Positions 53,358-62,936 of a stretch of 64,000 nucleotides of DNA are shown here, one piece after another. The stretch comes from Alcanivoracaceae bacterium (GTDB lineage: Bacteria; Pseudomonadota; Gammaproteobacteria; Pseudomonadales; Alcanivoracaceae), in assembly GCA_029212745.1 (NCBI GenBank), contig JARGOL010000001.1, forward strand, positions 353,948-417,947. Direction: 5' to 3'. The notes beneath the pieces are model-generated. The model saw only the letters and a list, made by a program, of their open reading frames with translations, had not been told where the DNA came from and did no database searches. The first letter of the stretch is position 1; each line of letters starts with the position of its first letter. Position numbers and translations under genes: made by a program.

Positions 53358-55239
53358 TCATGGCCAGCAGCCCATCCCGCTGGAAGGGCTTGGCCAGGTA
53401 GTCATCCATCCCTGCATCCAGGCATCGCTCACGTTCCCCTGCCAGGGCGTTGGCGGTGAGTGCGATGATTGGTGTATGCCCTTCGCCCTCTGTGCGCTCG
53501 TGCTGACGCCACAGGCGCACCGCCTCCATGCCGTCCATCACGGGCATCTGGATGTCCATGAGTACACAGTCGTAGCGATGCGCATGCAGACGATCGAGTG
53601 CCAGCCGGCCATCAACCGCCACATCTACCTGCAGCCCCACGCCCTCAAGCATGTGCTGTGCCACCAGGCGATTGACGTCGTTGTCCTCCACCAGCAGCAG
53701 CCGTCCATGCAGGGCGACCTTGCCCCCTTCCGGTTGCTGCGTCACGGACTCGGCCGCAGCAGCCCGCCACGGCATGGTCATGGCGCCGGCGAACACCGTG
53801 CCCTTGCCGACTTCACTGTGCACGGCCAGCTCCCCCCCCATCAGGTCCATGAGACGGCGCACGATGGCAAGGCCCAGGCCTGTACCCCCGAATCGGCGGG
53901 AAGTGGACGTATCCACCTGCGAGAAAGCATCAAACAAACCGGGCAGCTTTTCCTCCGGGATACCGATGCCCGAGTCCTCCACCTCAAAACACAGCCGCAA
54001 CTTGTCACCCATCAGGTACTCCGCCGACAGCCGCAACACCACATGACCGGATTCGGTGAACTTGACTGCGTTGCTGAGCAGGTTGGTGATTACCTGCCTC
54101 ATGCGTGTCGGGTCACCTGCCACCTGCACATCGGCAAGCGCGTCCAGGCCTTCGACCCTGAAGGCAAGGTGCTTTTGCTCTGCCGCAAAGCGGACGCTGG
54201 CAGCGGCATTCTCCACCATGCTTGTAACCGGGAAATACAGGTGCTCAATCTCCAGCCGGCCGCTTTCGATACGGGAGAAATCAAGAATGTCGTTAATCAC
54301 GTCAAGCAGGTGACCGGTGGATTCAACAGCAGCACGGGCGTAGCCCGCCTGTTCCCTGTCCAGCTCACTCAATTCCAGAAGTTGCAGCATGCCAAGCACG
54401 CCGTTCATGGGCGTGCGCAACTCATGGCTCATCATCGCCAGAAACTCACTTTTCGCATGGCTGGCACTCTCGGCACGCGCACGCGCCTCACGCAGTGCAT
54501 GCATGGCATCGTCCTGTTCACGACGCGCCTGTTCCAGTTCCGCTGCCAACTGGTTGATATCAGCCTGCAGGGTGGCCAGTTCTCCATGCAACGCCATGCC
54601 ACCACGGGCCTGGAAATCACCACCGCGGATTTTCTGCACCAGCTGGGACAGCTCTATCAACGGCCGCGACAGGCGCACTGCCATGCCCCGGGCAATCCAC
54701 AGCCCCGCCAGAATGGCCAGAACCGCCGGGGCCAGTGACGCCAACAGAATTTCTCGCTGACGCGCCACCACGAACTGGTCTGAAAGCCCCACCGTCACCT
54801 CACCAACCCGGTCCGGCACACCTTCATCCACCGACTGCTCGCCCAGCGGCGCGGTCATGGCCAGGGGCTGGCGATAAATGGCGGCATGGAATTCCCTCAC
54901 CTGGCCACGGGGCGTTGCCTCACCCGCGGACAGAGCGCTGCGGTCAACATGGAGTATCACGTCGCCTGACGTGTTGCGGAATTCAACGAACACCACATCG
55001 GGCTGCTGGAACGCCAGGCGAGCCTGGTAACGCAAGTCATTCAGGTTGCCCGACAGCACACCATATTCGGCCGCCGATGCCAGGTACTGCACGGTGAATA
55101 CACCCTTGCCCGCCAGCTCACTTTCCGCATCGTCGAAGCGCTGCCATGTCAGTGCGCCCAGCAACAGGATCAGCATGATCAGGGCTGGCACAACACCCAG
55201 CCACTGCAACTGTTGACGAATACTCTGTCTGCCGTTCAT
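53332..55239 (-). CDS. Hybrid sensor histidine kinase with receiver domain
   Basis: A 635-residue membrane kinase. Helix 1 (about 15-32), a periplasmic domain (33-160), helix 2 (162-184), HAMP (about 185-240), HisKA with phospho-acceptor His272 in [11 protein letters not shown], HATPase ([30 protein letters not shown]) and a C-terminal receiver with Asp562 in [11 protein letters not shown]. There is no HPt domain, so phosphotransfer to another protein is needed. Start ATG 55239 overlaps the upstream stop (ATGA) and has GGGGA before it. Third gene of a TonB receptor - binding protein - kinase operon. Similar in layout to BarA but shorter. Confidence 0.92.
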   Translation of the reverse strand: MNGRQSIRQQLQWLGVVPALIMLILLLGALTWQRFDDAESELAGKGVFTVQYLASAAEYGVLSGNLNDLRYQARLAFQQPDVVFVEFRNTSGDVILHVDRSALSAGEATPRGQVREFHAAIYRQPLAMTAPLGEQSVDEGVPDRVGEVTVGLSDQFVVARQREILLASLAPAVLAILAGLWIARGMAVRLSRPLIELSQLVQKIRGGDFQARGGMALHGELATLQADINQLAAELEQARREQDDAMHALREARARAESASHAKSEFLAMMSHELRTPMNGVLGMLQLLELSELDREQAGYARAAVESTGHLLDVINDILDFSRIESGRLEIEHLYFPVTSMVENAAASVRFAAEQKHLAFRVEGLDALADVQVAGDPTRMRQVITNLLSNAVKFTESGHVVLRLSAEYLMGDKLRLCFEVEDSGIGIPEEKLPGLFDAFSQVDTSTSRRFGGTGLGLAIVRRLMDLMGGELAVHSEVGKGTVFAGAMTMPWRAAAAESVTQQPEGGKVALHGRLLLVEDNDVNRLVAQHMLEGVGLQVDVAVDGRLALDRLHAHRYDCVLMDIQMPVMDGMEAVRLWRQHERTEGEGHTPIIALTANALAGERERCLDAGMDDYLAKPFQRDGLLAMISRYLKPA

Positions 55240-56081
55240 TGCTGTCCCCATATGGATTCCGCCAGGGCCTCGGTGTCCGTTTCGCGAACACCGTAGGTGC
55301 GCGCCACGTGCGGATTGATACTGATCGTTCGTGCGGCGTAGTCAGGTGGCGGCAGGCGCCCAGCTGTATACCCTTCCAGTACAGCCAGGGTATGACTGAC
55401 GACATCCCGGGTACTGGCGTCAATGGATGCCAGGCTGCCCGCCCGCACAAAGGCATTGTCCGGACCCACCACGGGCCGCCCCTGGCGATAGCTGGTCAAT
55501 AGCAGCAAGCGTGCTGTTTCTGCATTGAATAACATCGGGTCTGGCAGCAGTAACAGCACATCCACTGCTGGTAACAGGCGAGAAAGGGCAACCGGAAGCT
55601 GCTCTGCCGAGTCAACGATCTCGACGCGCAGTGCGATCCGGTCAGCGGCTGCCTCAGCCAACTCTTTCTCCAGAAACCTGTTTTGTCGGGAAAGGACGAC
55701 ACCCACGCGGCGGGCACGCGGCAGGAGTGCTTCAACCAAGGCGAGCTGGTCCGACGGCCTGGCGCCTGCATAGATGCCACTGCAACGACATCCGTCGGCG
55801 CGACGCTGGTCCAGGACACGACGTGATACCCGGACAGCAAAGACAGGAGACCCAGATGAAACGGCAGCGAAAGCGCCATCTCCTACGGGCAGAAGAATGT
55901 CAGCCTGGGAGGCGCTTTCAGTAATGGAGACAGAAGAGGTCGGCGTGGAGAGTCCCTGCTCAAATGCTGTCAACGCGTCGCTGGCCGGGCCGGAAAGAAA
56001 AACACGCAGGGGCCCCTCGCCCGCGGCAACCATGGCGAGGCTCACGCACAGCAACCCTGTGGCCAACCGCATTCCCTGCAT
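55236..56081 (-). CDS. Periplasmic ABC-type substrate-binding protein
   Basis: A 281-residue exported protein with a signal peptide (about 1-21, ending VAAGEG). LRVFLSGPASDALTAFEQGL, VGVVLSRQNRFLEKELAEAAADRIALRVEIVDS and YRQGRPVVGPDNAFVRAGSLASIDAS fit the two-lobed ABC_sub_bind family (TrpX-like). A CRCS cysteine pair lies near residue 100. No ABC permease or ATPase is present, so it may instead present a ligand to the neighbouring kinase. It follows the TonB receptor gene by 11 nt and is coupled to the kinase by an ATGA overlap. Ligand unknown. Confidence 0.78.
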   Translation of the reverse strand: MQGMRLATGLLCVSLAMVAAGEGPLRVFLSGPASDALTAFEQGLSTPTSSVSITESASQADILLPVGDGAFAAVSSGSPVFAVRVSRRVLDQRRADGCRCSGIYAGARPSDQLALVEALLPRARRVGVVLSRQNRFLEKELAEAAADRIALRVEIVDSAEQLPVALSRLLPAVDVLLLLPDPMLFNAETARLLLLTSYRQGRPVVGPDNAFVRAGSLASIDASTRDVVSHTLAVLEGYTAGRLPPPDYAARTISINPHVARTYGVRETDTEALAESIWGQQ

Positions 56082-56092
56082 GACTTTCCTTC

Positions 56093-58258
56093 CTAGAAAG
56101 TAACCGCTGCCGTCAACCAGTAGCGGTCATCGTCATCATACGCATTCTCTTCAAAAACCACGGGGTCTTTTACAAGTTTTTTCTGCACCAGCAAGCCCAG
56201 CTGCAGTTCGGCGTCAGCCACCGGCATACGGTGCACAAGATTGAAGTCTCCCCGCTCGTACCGGTAATCATTGTACTCCGCGCCAAAATACCAGCCTGTG
56301 GATGCCATCCAGCGGCGACTGATATCGTAGCGCCAAAGCAGCGAGGCACTGTCGCGTGCTGCCAGGCGCTCCTCAATCTGGATCTGCGACCAGACCGGAT
56401 TCCGCGCTTCGGTGTGGATGTGGGCGCCTGCCAGACGCAGCAGATGCTGGCGATGCATTCTCCAGCTCAGCTGTGCCTCACGCCCCCTCAAATCCACCTC
56501 GCCGTTGTTGTTGGGATCAAACACGAACGGGTTGAGGGCGCCGCTGACCAGGTTACGAAGCTCTTCCTCGAACACCCTGATATCCAGCGCCAGGGCGCCG
56601 AACCGGCCGAAGTAGCCCACCTCCCGGGAGACGATCTCTTCCGGGTCCAGCAGGCCCAGGGACCGCTGGGTGACAAAGAACTCGGGATCAGACCAGCCCA
56701 ATGTCCCTTGCGGGTCCGTCCGGTAGGGCCCGTTTGCATCATTCAGCTTGAGATGGACATCCGCATTGATCTCGTAAATGTCCATGGTGCGCAGCGACTC
56801 GGAGTAGACAAACCGCAGGCTGTGCTCGGGCAGGAAAAGCCAGGTCAGCGCGTAACGCGGACTGAAAAATTCACCGTTGATCTGGTCTTTCTCCCAGTAG
56901 CCCCCCAGGTTGAGGATGAAGCCGGCCGGCAGACGTGTTTCCAGGTTCCCGAAAACCCGGCGGCTGGCGTTGCTGTCCTTGCCGCCGATATAGGTCTCGG
57001 ACTCAATCCGGTCCTGGCGAAGATTGGCGCCCATCACCAGCCGCAACCAGTCGGTAAAGATGGCTGTATCCTGTACTTCCAGGTCGTAGCGCTTTTCCCG
57101 CACCGCAAAATCGAACGTCGGGCACAGGGCGCCTGCACCGTTGCCACCGTCATAGCTGTACAGGGCTGTAAGCCTCGCACCCACTGCGGGGTCACTGCCA
57201 AAGGCGGCGATGGTGGCATCTATGTCCCGGTCGTTCTGCTCGAACAGATCCCGCAGCTCCTCGCTGAACCAGACCCCGCCGCCACTGTCGGCCTTGCCCG
57301 TGACCGGTGAGATCATGCAGCCACCGAAAGGCGCATTGTTATACGAGGACTGGCCGTAAAGCTGCACCTTCAGCTGGTTGCGCGCTGAAAAGTCATGGTT
57401 GTAGCGCAGTTGCAGGAACGATCGCTCGTTTTCTACCTCTGGCGGCCGGGTGATCTCCATCACCTGGGTGAACCCCTCCTCGATCGGCCGGGCCAGACTG
57501 GTACGTGAGCCGCCGGCAAGCACTTCGAAAGACTGGGTCAGGTTCAGCTCATGGGCATAACGCAGGTTGAACGTTTCAATGGTCTTGTCGTCGGGGACGC
57601 CATCAACCAGCGGGTCGTCGTCGAAAGGTTCGTCATAGCCGTCGTCATCCCGGCGGGCCACGGTCATGCGTAGTGCGCCACTGTCGCTGGCGTGGGCGCT
57701 GGTCAGCCTGCGATCAAGGATGCCGTTGCTGCCGGCACGCACTGACACCTCGGTACCCACCACGTCACGCGGGTGGCGACTGATGATGTTGATCACTGCG
57801 GAAAAGGCGTTGGCACCATACGCCGCAGCGGCCGGGCCACGGGTAACCTCAATGCGCTCGACATCCTCGATCTCCAGGGGAAAGTCGTTCCACAACACGC
57901 GTGCAAGCCCCGACTGGTACAGCGAGCGACCATCGATAAGCACCAGCATGCGGCGAATGTCACGGGCCTGGGTGGGATGGTAACTGACCGTCGGCACGTT
58001 ACCGTCCACATCCAGCGCCGCCATGCCGGGCACCAGCTGCAGCACCTGGTAGATCTCACGGGCACCGCTGGCCTCGATGGTTTCACGGTCGATGACCGTC
58101 ACGCTGGCTGGCACTTCGGCCACCGGCTGGCGCAGGCGCGCTGGCGTCAGCACCATGGGCACATCAGCACCGTCGTCAGCCGCCAGACCCGGGTCGGCAG
58201 ACAGGGCCGGCATGGACAACACCAGGCACAGGCCGGTGAGAGCAGTGATAGACCGCAT
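56093..58258 (-). CDS. TonB-dependent outer-membrane receptor
   Basis: A 721-residue receptor. Signal peptide ends near MPALSA; a plausible TonB box is in PMVLTPARLRQPVAEVPASVTVI. The plug domain (about 40-160) has QVLQLVPGMAALDVDG, MLVLIDGRSLY and VERIEVTRGPAAAAYGANAFSAVINIIS. The beta-barrel runs to the terminal WLTAAVTF with a BAM-type Phe. The cysteines near residues 315 and 385 sit in extracellular loops. No siderophore or vitamin B12 genes are near; the ligand is unknown. GGGGAA precedes the ATG. First gene of a three-gene operon with a binding protein and a hybrid kinase. Confidence 0.9.
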   Translation of the reverse strand: MRSITALTGLCLVLSMPALSADPGLAADDGADVPMVLTPARLRQPVAEVPASVTVIDRETIEASGAREIYQVLQLVPGMAALDVDGNVPTVSYHPTQARDIRRMLVLIDGRSLYQSGLARVLWNDFPLEIEDVERIEVTRGPAAAAYGANAFSAVINIISRHPRDVVGTEVSVRAGSNGILDRRLTSAHASDSGALRMTVARRDDDGYDEPFDDDPLVDGVPDDKTIETFNLRYAHELNLTQSFEVLAGGSRTSLARPIEEGFTQVMEITRPPEVENERSFLQLRYNHDFSARNQLKVQLYGQSSYNNAPFGGCMISPVTGKADSGGGVWFSEELRDLFEQNDRDIDATIAAFGSDPAVGARLTALYSYDGGNGAGALCPTFDFAVREKRYDLEVQDTAIFTDWLRLVMGANLRQDRIESETYIGGKDSNASRRVFGNLETRLPAGFILNLGGYWEKDQINGEFFSPRYALTWLFLPEHSLRFVYSESLRTMDIYEINADVHLKLNDANGPYRTDPQGTLGWSDPEFFVTQRSLGLLDPEEIVSREVGYFGRFGALALDIRVFEEELRNLVSGALNPFVFDPNNNGEVDLRGREAQLSWRMHRQHLLRLAGAHIHTEARNPVWSQIQIEERLAARDSASLLWRYDISRRWMASTGWYFGAEYNDYRYERGDFNLVHRMPVADAELQLGLLVQKKLVKDPVVFEENAYDDDDRYWLTAAVTF

Positions 58259-58353
58259 GAGATTCCCCCGAATCGGAACAGGCGTACGAATATAGTATTA
58301 CCAGAGAAGCTATCGGGATGCCATTACCGTGCGGCAGGCGCATCCCCGCCCCG

Positions 58354-59745
58354 TTACTTCTTGTGGTGCTTCATCAGGCGCTTCTTGCGCCTGATCTGCC
58401 TGTCCGTGAGGGTGTTCTTGCGATCTGCGTAGGGATTGTCGGAGGTCCGCAGTTCCACCCGGAGAGGCGTCCCTTCCAGCTTGAGCAGCTCGCGGAAACG
58501 GTTCTCAAGGTAGCGCTTGTAGGCATTGGGAAGCTGGTCCGCCTTGTTACCATGGATAACCACCACTGGCGGGTTACTGCCACCCATGTGGGCATAACGC
58601 AGCTTGACCCGGTGGCGCCCGACGATGGGCGGCTGGTGAACGGCCACCATGTCCTCCAGCCATTGCGTCAGCTTGCTGGAGCTGGTCTTGAGGAAGGCGC
58701 TTTTCCAGGCCCTTTCGATGAACCCGAACAGATCACCCACACCGGTGCCATGCAGTGCCGAGATGAAATGCACCCGCGCCCACGGAATGAAATCAAGACG
58801 GCGTCCGAGCTCCTGCTTGACCTGCTCGCGGTGGTGCGGGTCCAGGCCATCCCATTTGTTCACCGCCACCAGCAACGAACGGCCGGCCTCGAGGACACTG
58901 CCCAGCAGGTGCAGGTCCTGGTCGGTGATGCCTTCACGGGCATCGATCACCAACACCACCACATGGGCCTCATCAATGGCCTGAAGCGCCTTGATCACGG
59001 AGAACTTTTCCACTGCCTCATGGACTTTGCCACGCCGCCGGATGCCGGCGGTATCGATCAGGGTATAGCGCTGGCCCTGGCGCTCGAAGGGGATATGGAT
59101 GGCGTCACGGGTGGTGCCGGCAAGGTCGAATACCACCACTCGCTCTTCACCCAGCATGCGGTTCACCAGGGTCGACTTGCCAACATTGGGCCGGCCCACG
59201 ATAGCCACCTTGATGCCCTGCTCTTCCTCGCTCTCGGCATCGTCCTGCGCGGGCTGCGGCAGCGCCTCCAGCACCTCGGAAATCATGTGCCGGACACCGC
59301 GTCCGTGAGCGGCAGCAATGGGGAACAGGCCCTGAAAACCCAGGGCATAGAAATCGGCGGCGGCAACGTCCTCGTCCAGGCCATCGGTCTTGTTGACCAC
59401 CAGCCAGAGGGGCTTCTCCAGACTGCGCAGTTCACGGGCGATATTCTGGTCGGCCGCCGTCAGGCCAGCACGGCCATCCACCAGGAACAGGACGATATCC
59501 GCTTCATCCACCGCCTGGCGCGCCTGGGCGCCCATGGGTTCGTCGATGCCCTGGTCGTTCTCGCCGATGCCGCCGGTATCGACCACAACATAGGGGCGTT
59601 CACCGACCTTGCCGTCGCCGTACTGGCGGTCACGGGTAAGCCCCGGCATGTCGGCGACCAGCGCATCACGGCTGCGGGTAAGACGGTTGAACAGCGTGGA
59701 CTTTCCCACGTTCGGACGCCCGACCAGGGCGATGACGGGCTTCAT
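58354..59745 (-). CDS. der: Ribosome-associated GTPase Der (EngA)
   Basis: A 463-residue protein with two tandem GTPase domains and a KH-like C-terminus, needed for 50S maturation. G1 motifs [14 protein letters not shown] and [15 protein letters not shown]3 DTGGIG and [12 protein letters not shown]4 NKTD and NKWD. The C-terminus ends in the basic tail [15 protein letters not shown]. The start overlaps the bamB stop by 4 nt (ATGA). A stem GGGATGC/GCATCCC (58315-58346) without T-run follows. Confidence 0.98.
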   Translation of the reverse strand: MKPVIALVGRPNVGKSTLFNRLTRSRDALVADMPGLTRDRQYGDGKVGERPYVVVDTGGIGENDQGIDEPMGAQARQAVDEADIVLFLVDGRAGLTAADQNIARELRSLEKPLWLVVNKTDGLDEDVAAADFYALGFQGLFPIAAAHGRGVRHMISEVLEALPQPAQDDAESEEEQGIKVAIVGRPNVGKSTLVNRMLGEERVVVFDLAGTTRDAIHIPFERQGQRYTLIDTAGIRRRGKVHEAVEKFSVIKALQAIDEAHVVVLVIDAREGITDQDLHLLGSVLEAGRSLLVAVNKWDGLDPHHREQVKQELGRRLDFIPWARVHFISALHGTGVGDLFGFIERAWKSAFLKTSSSKLTQWLEDMVAVHQPPIVGRHRVKLRYAHMGGSNPPVVVIHGNKADQLPNAYKRYLENRFRELLKLEGTPLRVELRTSDNPYADRKNTLTDRQIRRKKRLMKHHKK

Positions 59746-60902
59746 TCAGCAGCCTTTTTCCTGGGCAGAATATCGAAGGCCGACAGCTTGCCGTCTGCAC
59801 TGAGTACGTAGAGAACGTCATCGCGAACCAGCAGCGGGCCGGCAAAGCCATCCCAGTCTGCCCGGCGACGGGCCACGATCTTGCCCTGGGCCGGATCAAT
59901 CCAGTGCAGGTATCCCTTGTAGTCACCGGTAACCACCAGGCCCTTGTGTACCACCATGCCGATCAGCTTGCGGCCGTAAAGCATGTCATTGACCCACAGT
60001 GCACTTCCGCTGCGCTGGTCAACCGCATGAATCTTGCCAACCTCATCGGCGATGAAAAGGACACCGTCATGGCTGGCGATGCGATGCGCCGTGGACATAT
60101 CCCGGTCCCAGAAGATGCGGCCACTTTCCTCTTCCATCACCGCGAGCTTGCCCTGGAAGGTGGCCGCAAAAACACCGCCGCCCTCAACAATCAGGTTGCC
60201 GTCGATATCAACCATGCGATCCAGCTCGGAACGTCCCTGCGGCTCGGCCACCCGACGTTCCCACACAGGCACGCCGGTGCTGACATCAAGCGCCGCCACC
60301 TTGCCACTGGCAAAAGCCACGTAAACCCGGTCACCCAATGCCAGCGGGCTGGCGGATCCGCGCAGGGTCAGCACCGGCACCGTGGTTTCGTAGGTCCACT
60401 CTATGTCGCCGCCTTCCAGGGACAGTGATGACACACGACCATCAAGGGTCTGGGCAATGACCCGCCCCGAAGCAACAGCCGGTGACGCCAGCACTTCACT
60501 GGAGAGCTGGGTGCGCCATTTCTCTTCGCCATTTTCGGCATCCAGCGCAACCACCTGGCCATCGCGGGTGCCAAAGACCACCAGGCCATAGGCCGCTGCC
60601 AGACCACCGGACAGGCGCTCGCCGGTCTTCACTTTCCACTGGCGCTTGCCCCGTTCCCGGCTGAAGGCATAAACACGGCCGTCCACATCGCCGGCATAAA
60701 TACGATTGCCGGCAACCGCCGGCTCCAGTGCCAGGGCTTGCTCATCAATACCCTTGCCCGCACCACTGCGCCACAGCCGGTCAGACTTGTAGACCTTCTC
60801 GTAGCGCTCGAGATCACGCGGCTCGATGGCATTGGGGTTGCTGCTGCAGCCAGCCAGGAAAAGGCCAGCCAGCAGCGCAGCTGTCAGAAGCAATTGTTGC
60901 AT
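59742..60902 (-). CDS. bamB: Outer membrane assembly lipoprotein BamB
   Basis: A 386-residue lipoprotein of the BAM complex. Lipobox FLAGC with Cys19, then an eight-bladed beta-propeller with repeats such as [60 protein letters not shown] and [19 protein letters not shown]. Start shares one base with the yfgM stop (TGATG). Part of the ispG-hisS-yfgM-bamB-der operon. Confidence 0.97.
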   Translation of the reverse strand: MQQLLLTAALLAGLFLAGCSSNPNAIEPRDLERYEKVYKSDRLWRSGAGKGIDEQALALEPAVAGNRIYAGDVDGRVYAFSRERGKRQWKVKTGERLSGGLAAAYGLVVFGTRDGQVVALDAENGEEKWRTQLSSEVLASPAVASGRVIAQTLDGRVSSLSLEGGDIEWTYETTVPVLTLRGSASPLALGDRVYVAFASGKVAALDVSTGVPVWERRVAEPQGRSELDRMVDIDGNLIVEGGGVFAATFQGKLAVMEEESGRIFWDRDMSTAHRIASHDGVLFIADEVGKIHAVDQRSGSALWVNDMLYGRKLIGMVVHKGLVVTGDYKGYLHWIDPAQGKIVARRRADWDGFAGPLLVRDDVLYVLSADGKLSAFDILPRKKAAE

Positions 60903-61552
60903 CAGGAGGCCGGCACCAGGTCGTCCAGTTTCATCTGCACCAGACGGCGATTCTCTTCAACCGACATGGCATCCAGTGCAGCGCTGTAAGCGTCGCGGGC
61001 GCCAGCAACATCACCCTTGGCCCGCAGCGCATCGCCCTTGAGCTCCAGAGCCTGGCCCATGAATGCATCCGGATAGGTCTGGCTCAATACGGCCAGGGCG
61101 GCGTCAGCATCATCAGCCTGCAGCTCGACACGGGCCAGCCGCAAACGTGCGGTCCAGGCCACGGCTGGATCTGATGCGCCCTTGGCGACCTCGTCCAGCA
61201 ACGTGCGGGCCTCATCCAGGTCGTCTTTCTCCACCGCCAGGCGTGCCAGGAACAGGCGGGCGAAGTCGGCATAGGCAGAATTGGCATGCTCTTCAACCAG
61301 TGTATTGGCGCTGGCTTGTGCCTGGGTCACCAGCGACTGATTTTCCGGCGCCTGCTGGGCCTGCTGGATAGCATTGGTCATATTCTCGTAGACCGAGGAC
61401 GCAGCGGCGGCCTCCGTACGTTCAAGCTCCTGGTAATGGCGCCAACCGACCACGGCCGCCACTGCGACGACGATGGCCGCCACCAGGCTGGTGCCGTTCT
61501 CACGCCACCAGCTCTGCAACCGTTCAATCTGTTCTTCTTCGCTCATCGCCAT
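60902..61552 (-). CDS. yfgM: Periplasmic TPR chaperone-like protein YfgM
   Basis: A 216-residue inner-membrane protein, ancillary to the SecYEG translocon and PpiD in E. coli. EEEQIERLQSWWRENGTSLVAAIVVAVAAVVGWRHYQ contains the single membrane anchor. TPR-like helices follow (NSAYADFARLFLARLAVEKDDLDEARTLLDEVAKG, DAFMGQALELKGDALRAKGDVAGARDAYSAAL). Start at 61552 has GAGAGAG upstream; Met at 61546 is the alternative. Located between hisS and bamB as usual. Confidence 0.92.
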   Translation of the reverse strand: MAMSEEEQIERLQSWWRENGTSLVAAIVVAVAAVVGWRHYQELERTEAAAASSVYENMTNAIQQAQQAPENQSLVTQAQASANTLVEEHANSAYADFARLFLARLAVEKDDLDEARTLLDEVAKGASDPAVAWTARLRLARVELQADDADAALAVLSQTYPDAFMGQALELKGDALRAKGDVAGARDAYSAALDAMSVEENRRLVQMKLDDLVPAS

Positions 61553-61603
61553 GATTCATGCTCTCTCTGTTCCATTATTCATCGGTGTGGTGCCGTGCAG
61601 CCG

Positions 61604-62872
61604 CTAGCCCTGCAGCCGTGATTGCAGCGCTGCAGGCAATTCATCCCTGGCAATCCGCTGCTGCTCTCCTTCACCACGCAAGGGCTTTACCGTTACGCTG
61701 TTCTCCGCCAGTTCTTCACTGCCCAGCAACAGCGCCAGCCGCGCACCGCTCTTGTCGGCTTTTTTCATCTGGCTCTTGAAACTGCCGCCGCCGCAATGGC
61801 ATTGCACGCGCACGCCCGGCAGGCTGTCACGCAGTGACTCCGCCAGCACCAGCGCCGCACCAGCCTGTTCGGGCGCTACTATATAGATATCCGCCGCGCT
61901 TGGCAGTTCCGGTGGCGCCTGCTCAAGCAGCAATACCAGCCGCTCGATGCCCATGGCAAAACCCACGGCGGGTGTCGCCCGCCCGCCCAGTTGCTCCACC
62001 AGACCGTCGTAGCGCCCACCGGCGCATACTGTCCCCTGTGCGCCCAGTGCATCGGTCACCCACTCGAAGACAGTCTTGCCGTAATAGTCCAGGCCCCGCA
62101 CCAGGGCCGGGTTCAGGGTATAGGCGACACCGGCATCATCAAGCATGGTGCACAGCTGCTGGAAATGGGTCCGGGACTCGTCGCCCAGGTATTCCGACAG
62201 GCTGGGTGCACCGGCGAGTACCTCCCGGGTGCCGGGGTCCTTGCTGTCCAGTATCCGCAGGGGGTTCTTCTCCAGCCGGCGAATGCTGTCCTCATCCAGC
62301 GCATCACGGTGACTCTCCAGGTAGGCCACCAGGGCCTCCCGGTAACGGCGCCGGTCATCACTGTCACCCAGGCTGTTCAGCTCCAGGGACACCTTGTCCG
62401 CCAGGCCAAGGGCCTGCCAGAGACGCGCGGTCATGAGGATCACTTCGGCATCGATATCCGGCCCCGCCATGCCAAACGTCTCCACCCCGATCTGGTGGAA
62501 CTGGCGATAGCGACCCGCCTGTGGCCGCTCATGACGGAACATGGGCCCGGCATACCACAGCCGCTGCACCTGGTTGTACAACAGGCCGTGCTGCTCTCCG
62601 GCGCGCACGCAGCTGGCGGTACCCTCGGGACGCAACGTCAGTGAGTCACCGTTGCGGTCATCAAAGGTGTACATTTCCTTTTCGACGATATCGGTCACTT
62701 CACCAATGGAGCGCTTGAACAGTTCCGTGGCTTCCACCAGCGGCATGCGGATTTCACGGTAACCGTAACTGTCCAGAACCGTCCGGACGTGGCCTTCCAG
62801 CCACTGCCACAATGGCGTCTGGTCCGGCAGGATGTCATTCATCCCGCGGACAGAAGAAATTCGCTTTCCCAA
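61604..62872 (-). CDS. hisS: Histidyl-tRNA synthetase (TTG start)
   Basis: A 422-residue class II aminoacyl-tRNA synthetase. [18 protein letters not shown], motif 2 [28 protein letters not shown] and motif 3 [17 protein letters not shown] are present, with the histidine-A loop [16 protein letters not shown]. The frame can be read from a GTG at 62899, but a TTG at 62872 follows AGGAG by 7 nt and gives [12 protein letters not shown], the standard length of the family, so I choose TTG. In the ispG operon. Confidence 0.96.
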   Translation of the reverse strand: MGKRISSVRGMNDILPDQTPLWQWLEGHVRTVLDSYGYREIRMPLVEATELFKRSIGEVTDIVEKEMYTFDDRNGDSLTLRPEGTASCVRAGEQHGLLYNQVQRLWYAGPMFRHERPQAGRYRQFHQIGVETFGMAGPDIDAEVILMTARLWQALGLADKVSLELNSLGDSDDRRRYREALVAYLESHRDALDEDSIRRLEKNPLRILDSKDPGTREVLAGAPSLSEYLGDESRTHFQQLCTMLDDAGVAYTLNPALVRGLDYYGKTVFEWVTDALGAQGTVCAGGRYDGLVEQLGGRATPAVGFAMGIERLVLLLEQAPPELPSAADIYIVAPEQAGAALVLAESLRDSLPGVRVQCHCGGGSFKSQMKKADKSGARLALLLGSEELAENSVTVKPLRGEGEQQRIARDELPAALQSRLQG

Positions 62873-62936
62873 CTGTGACTCCTGAAACTCAACCAGCACG
62901 CGCCGTCAGCGGTGCCTCTCCGGCCTGAAAGGCCTC

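Noticed and set aside
58318-59811. 497-codon plus-strand frame opposite der
   Set aside because: Antisense to a fully conserved GTPase gene; no family features.
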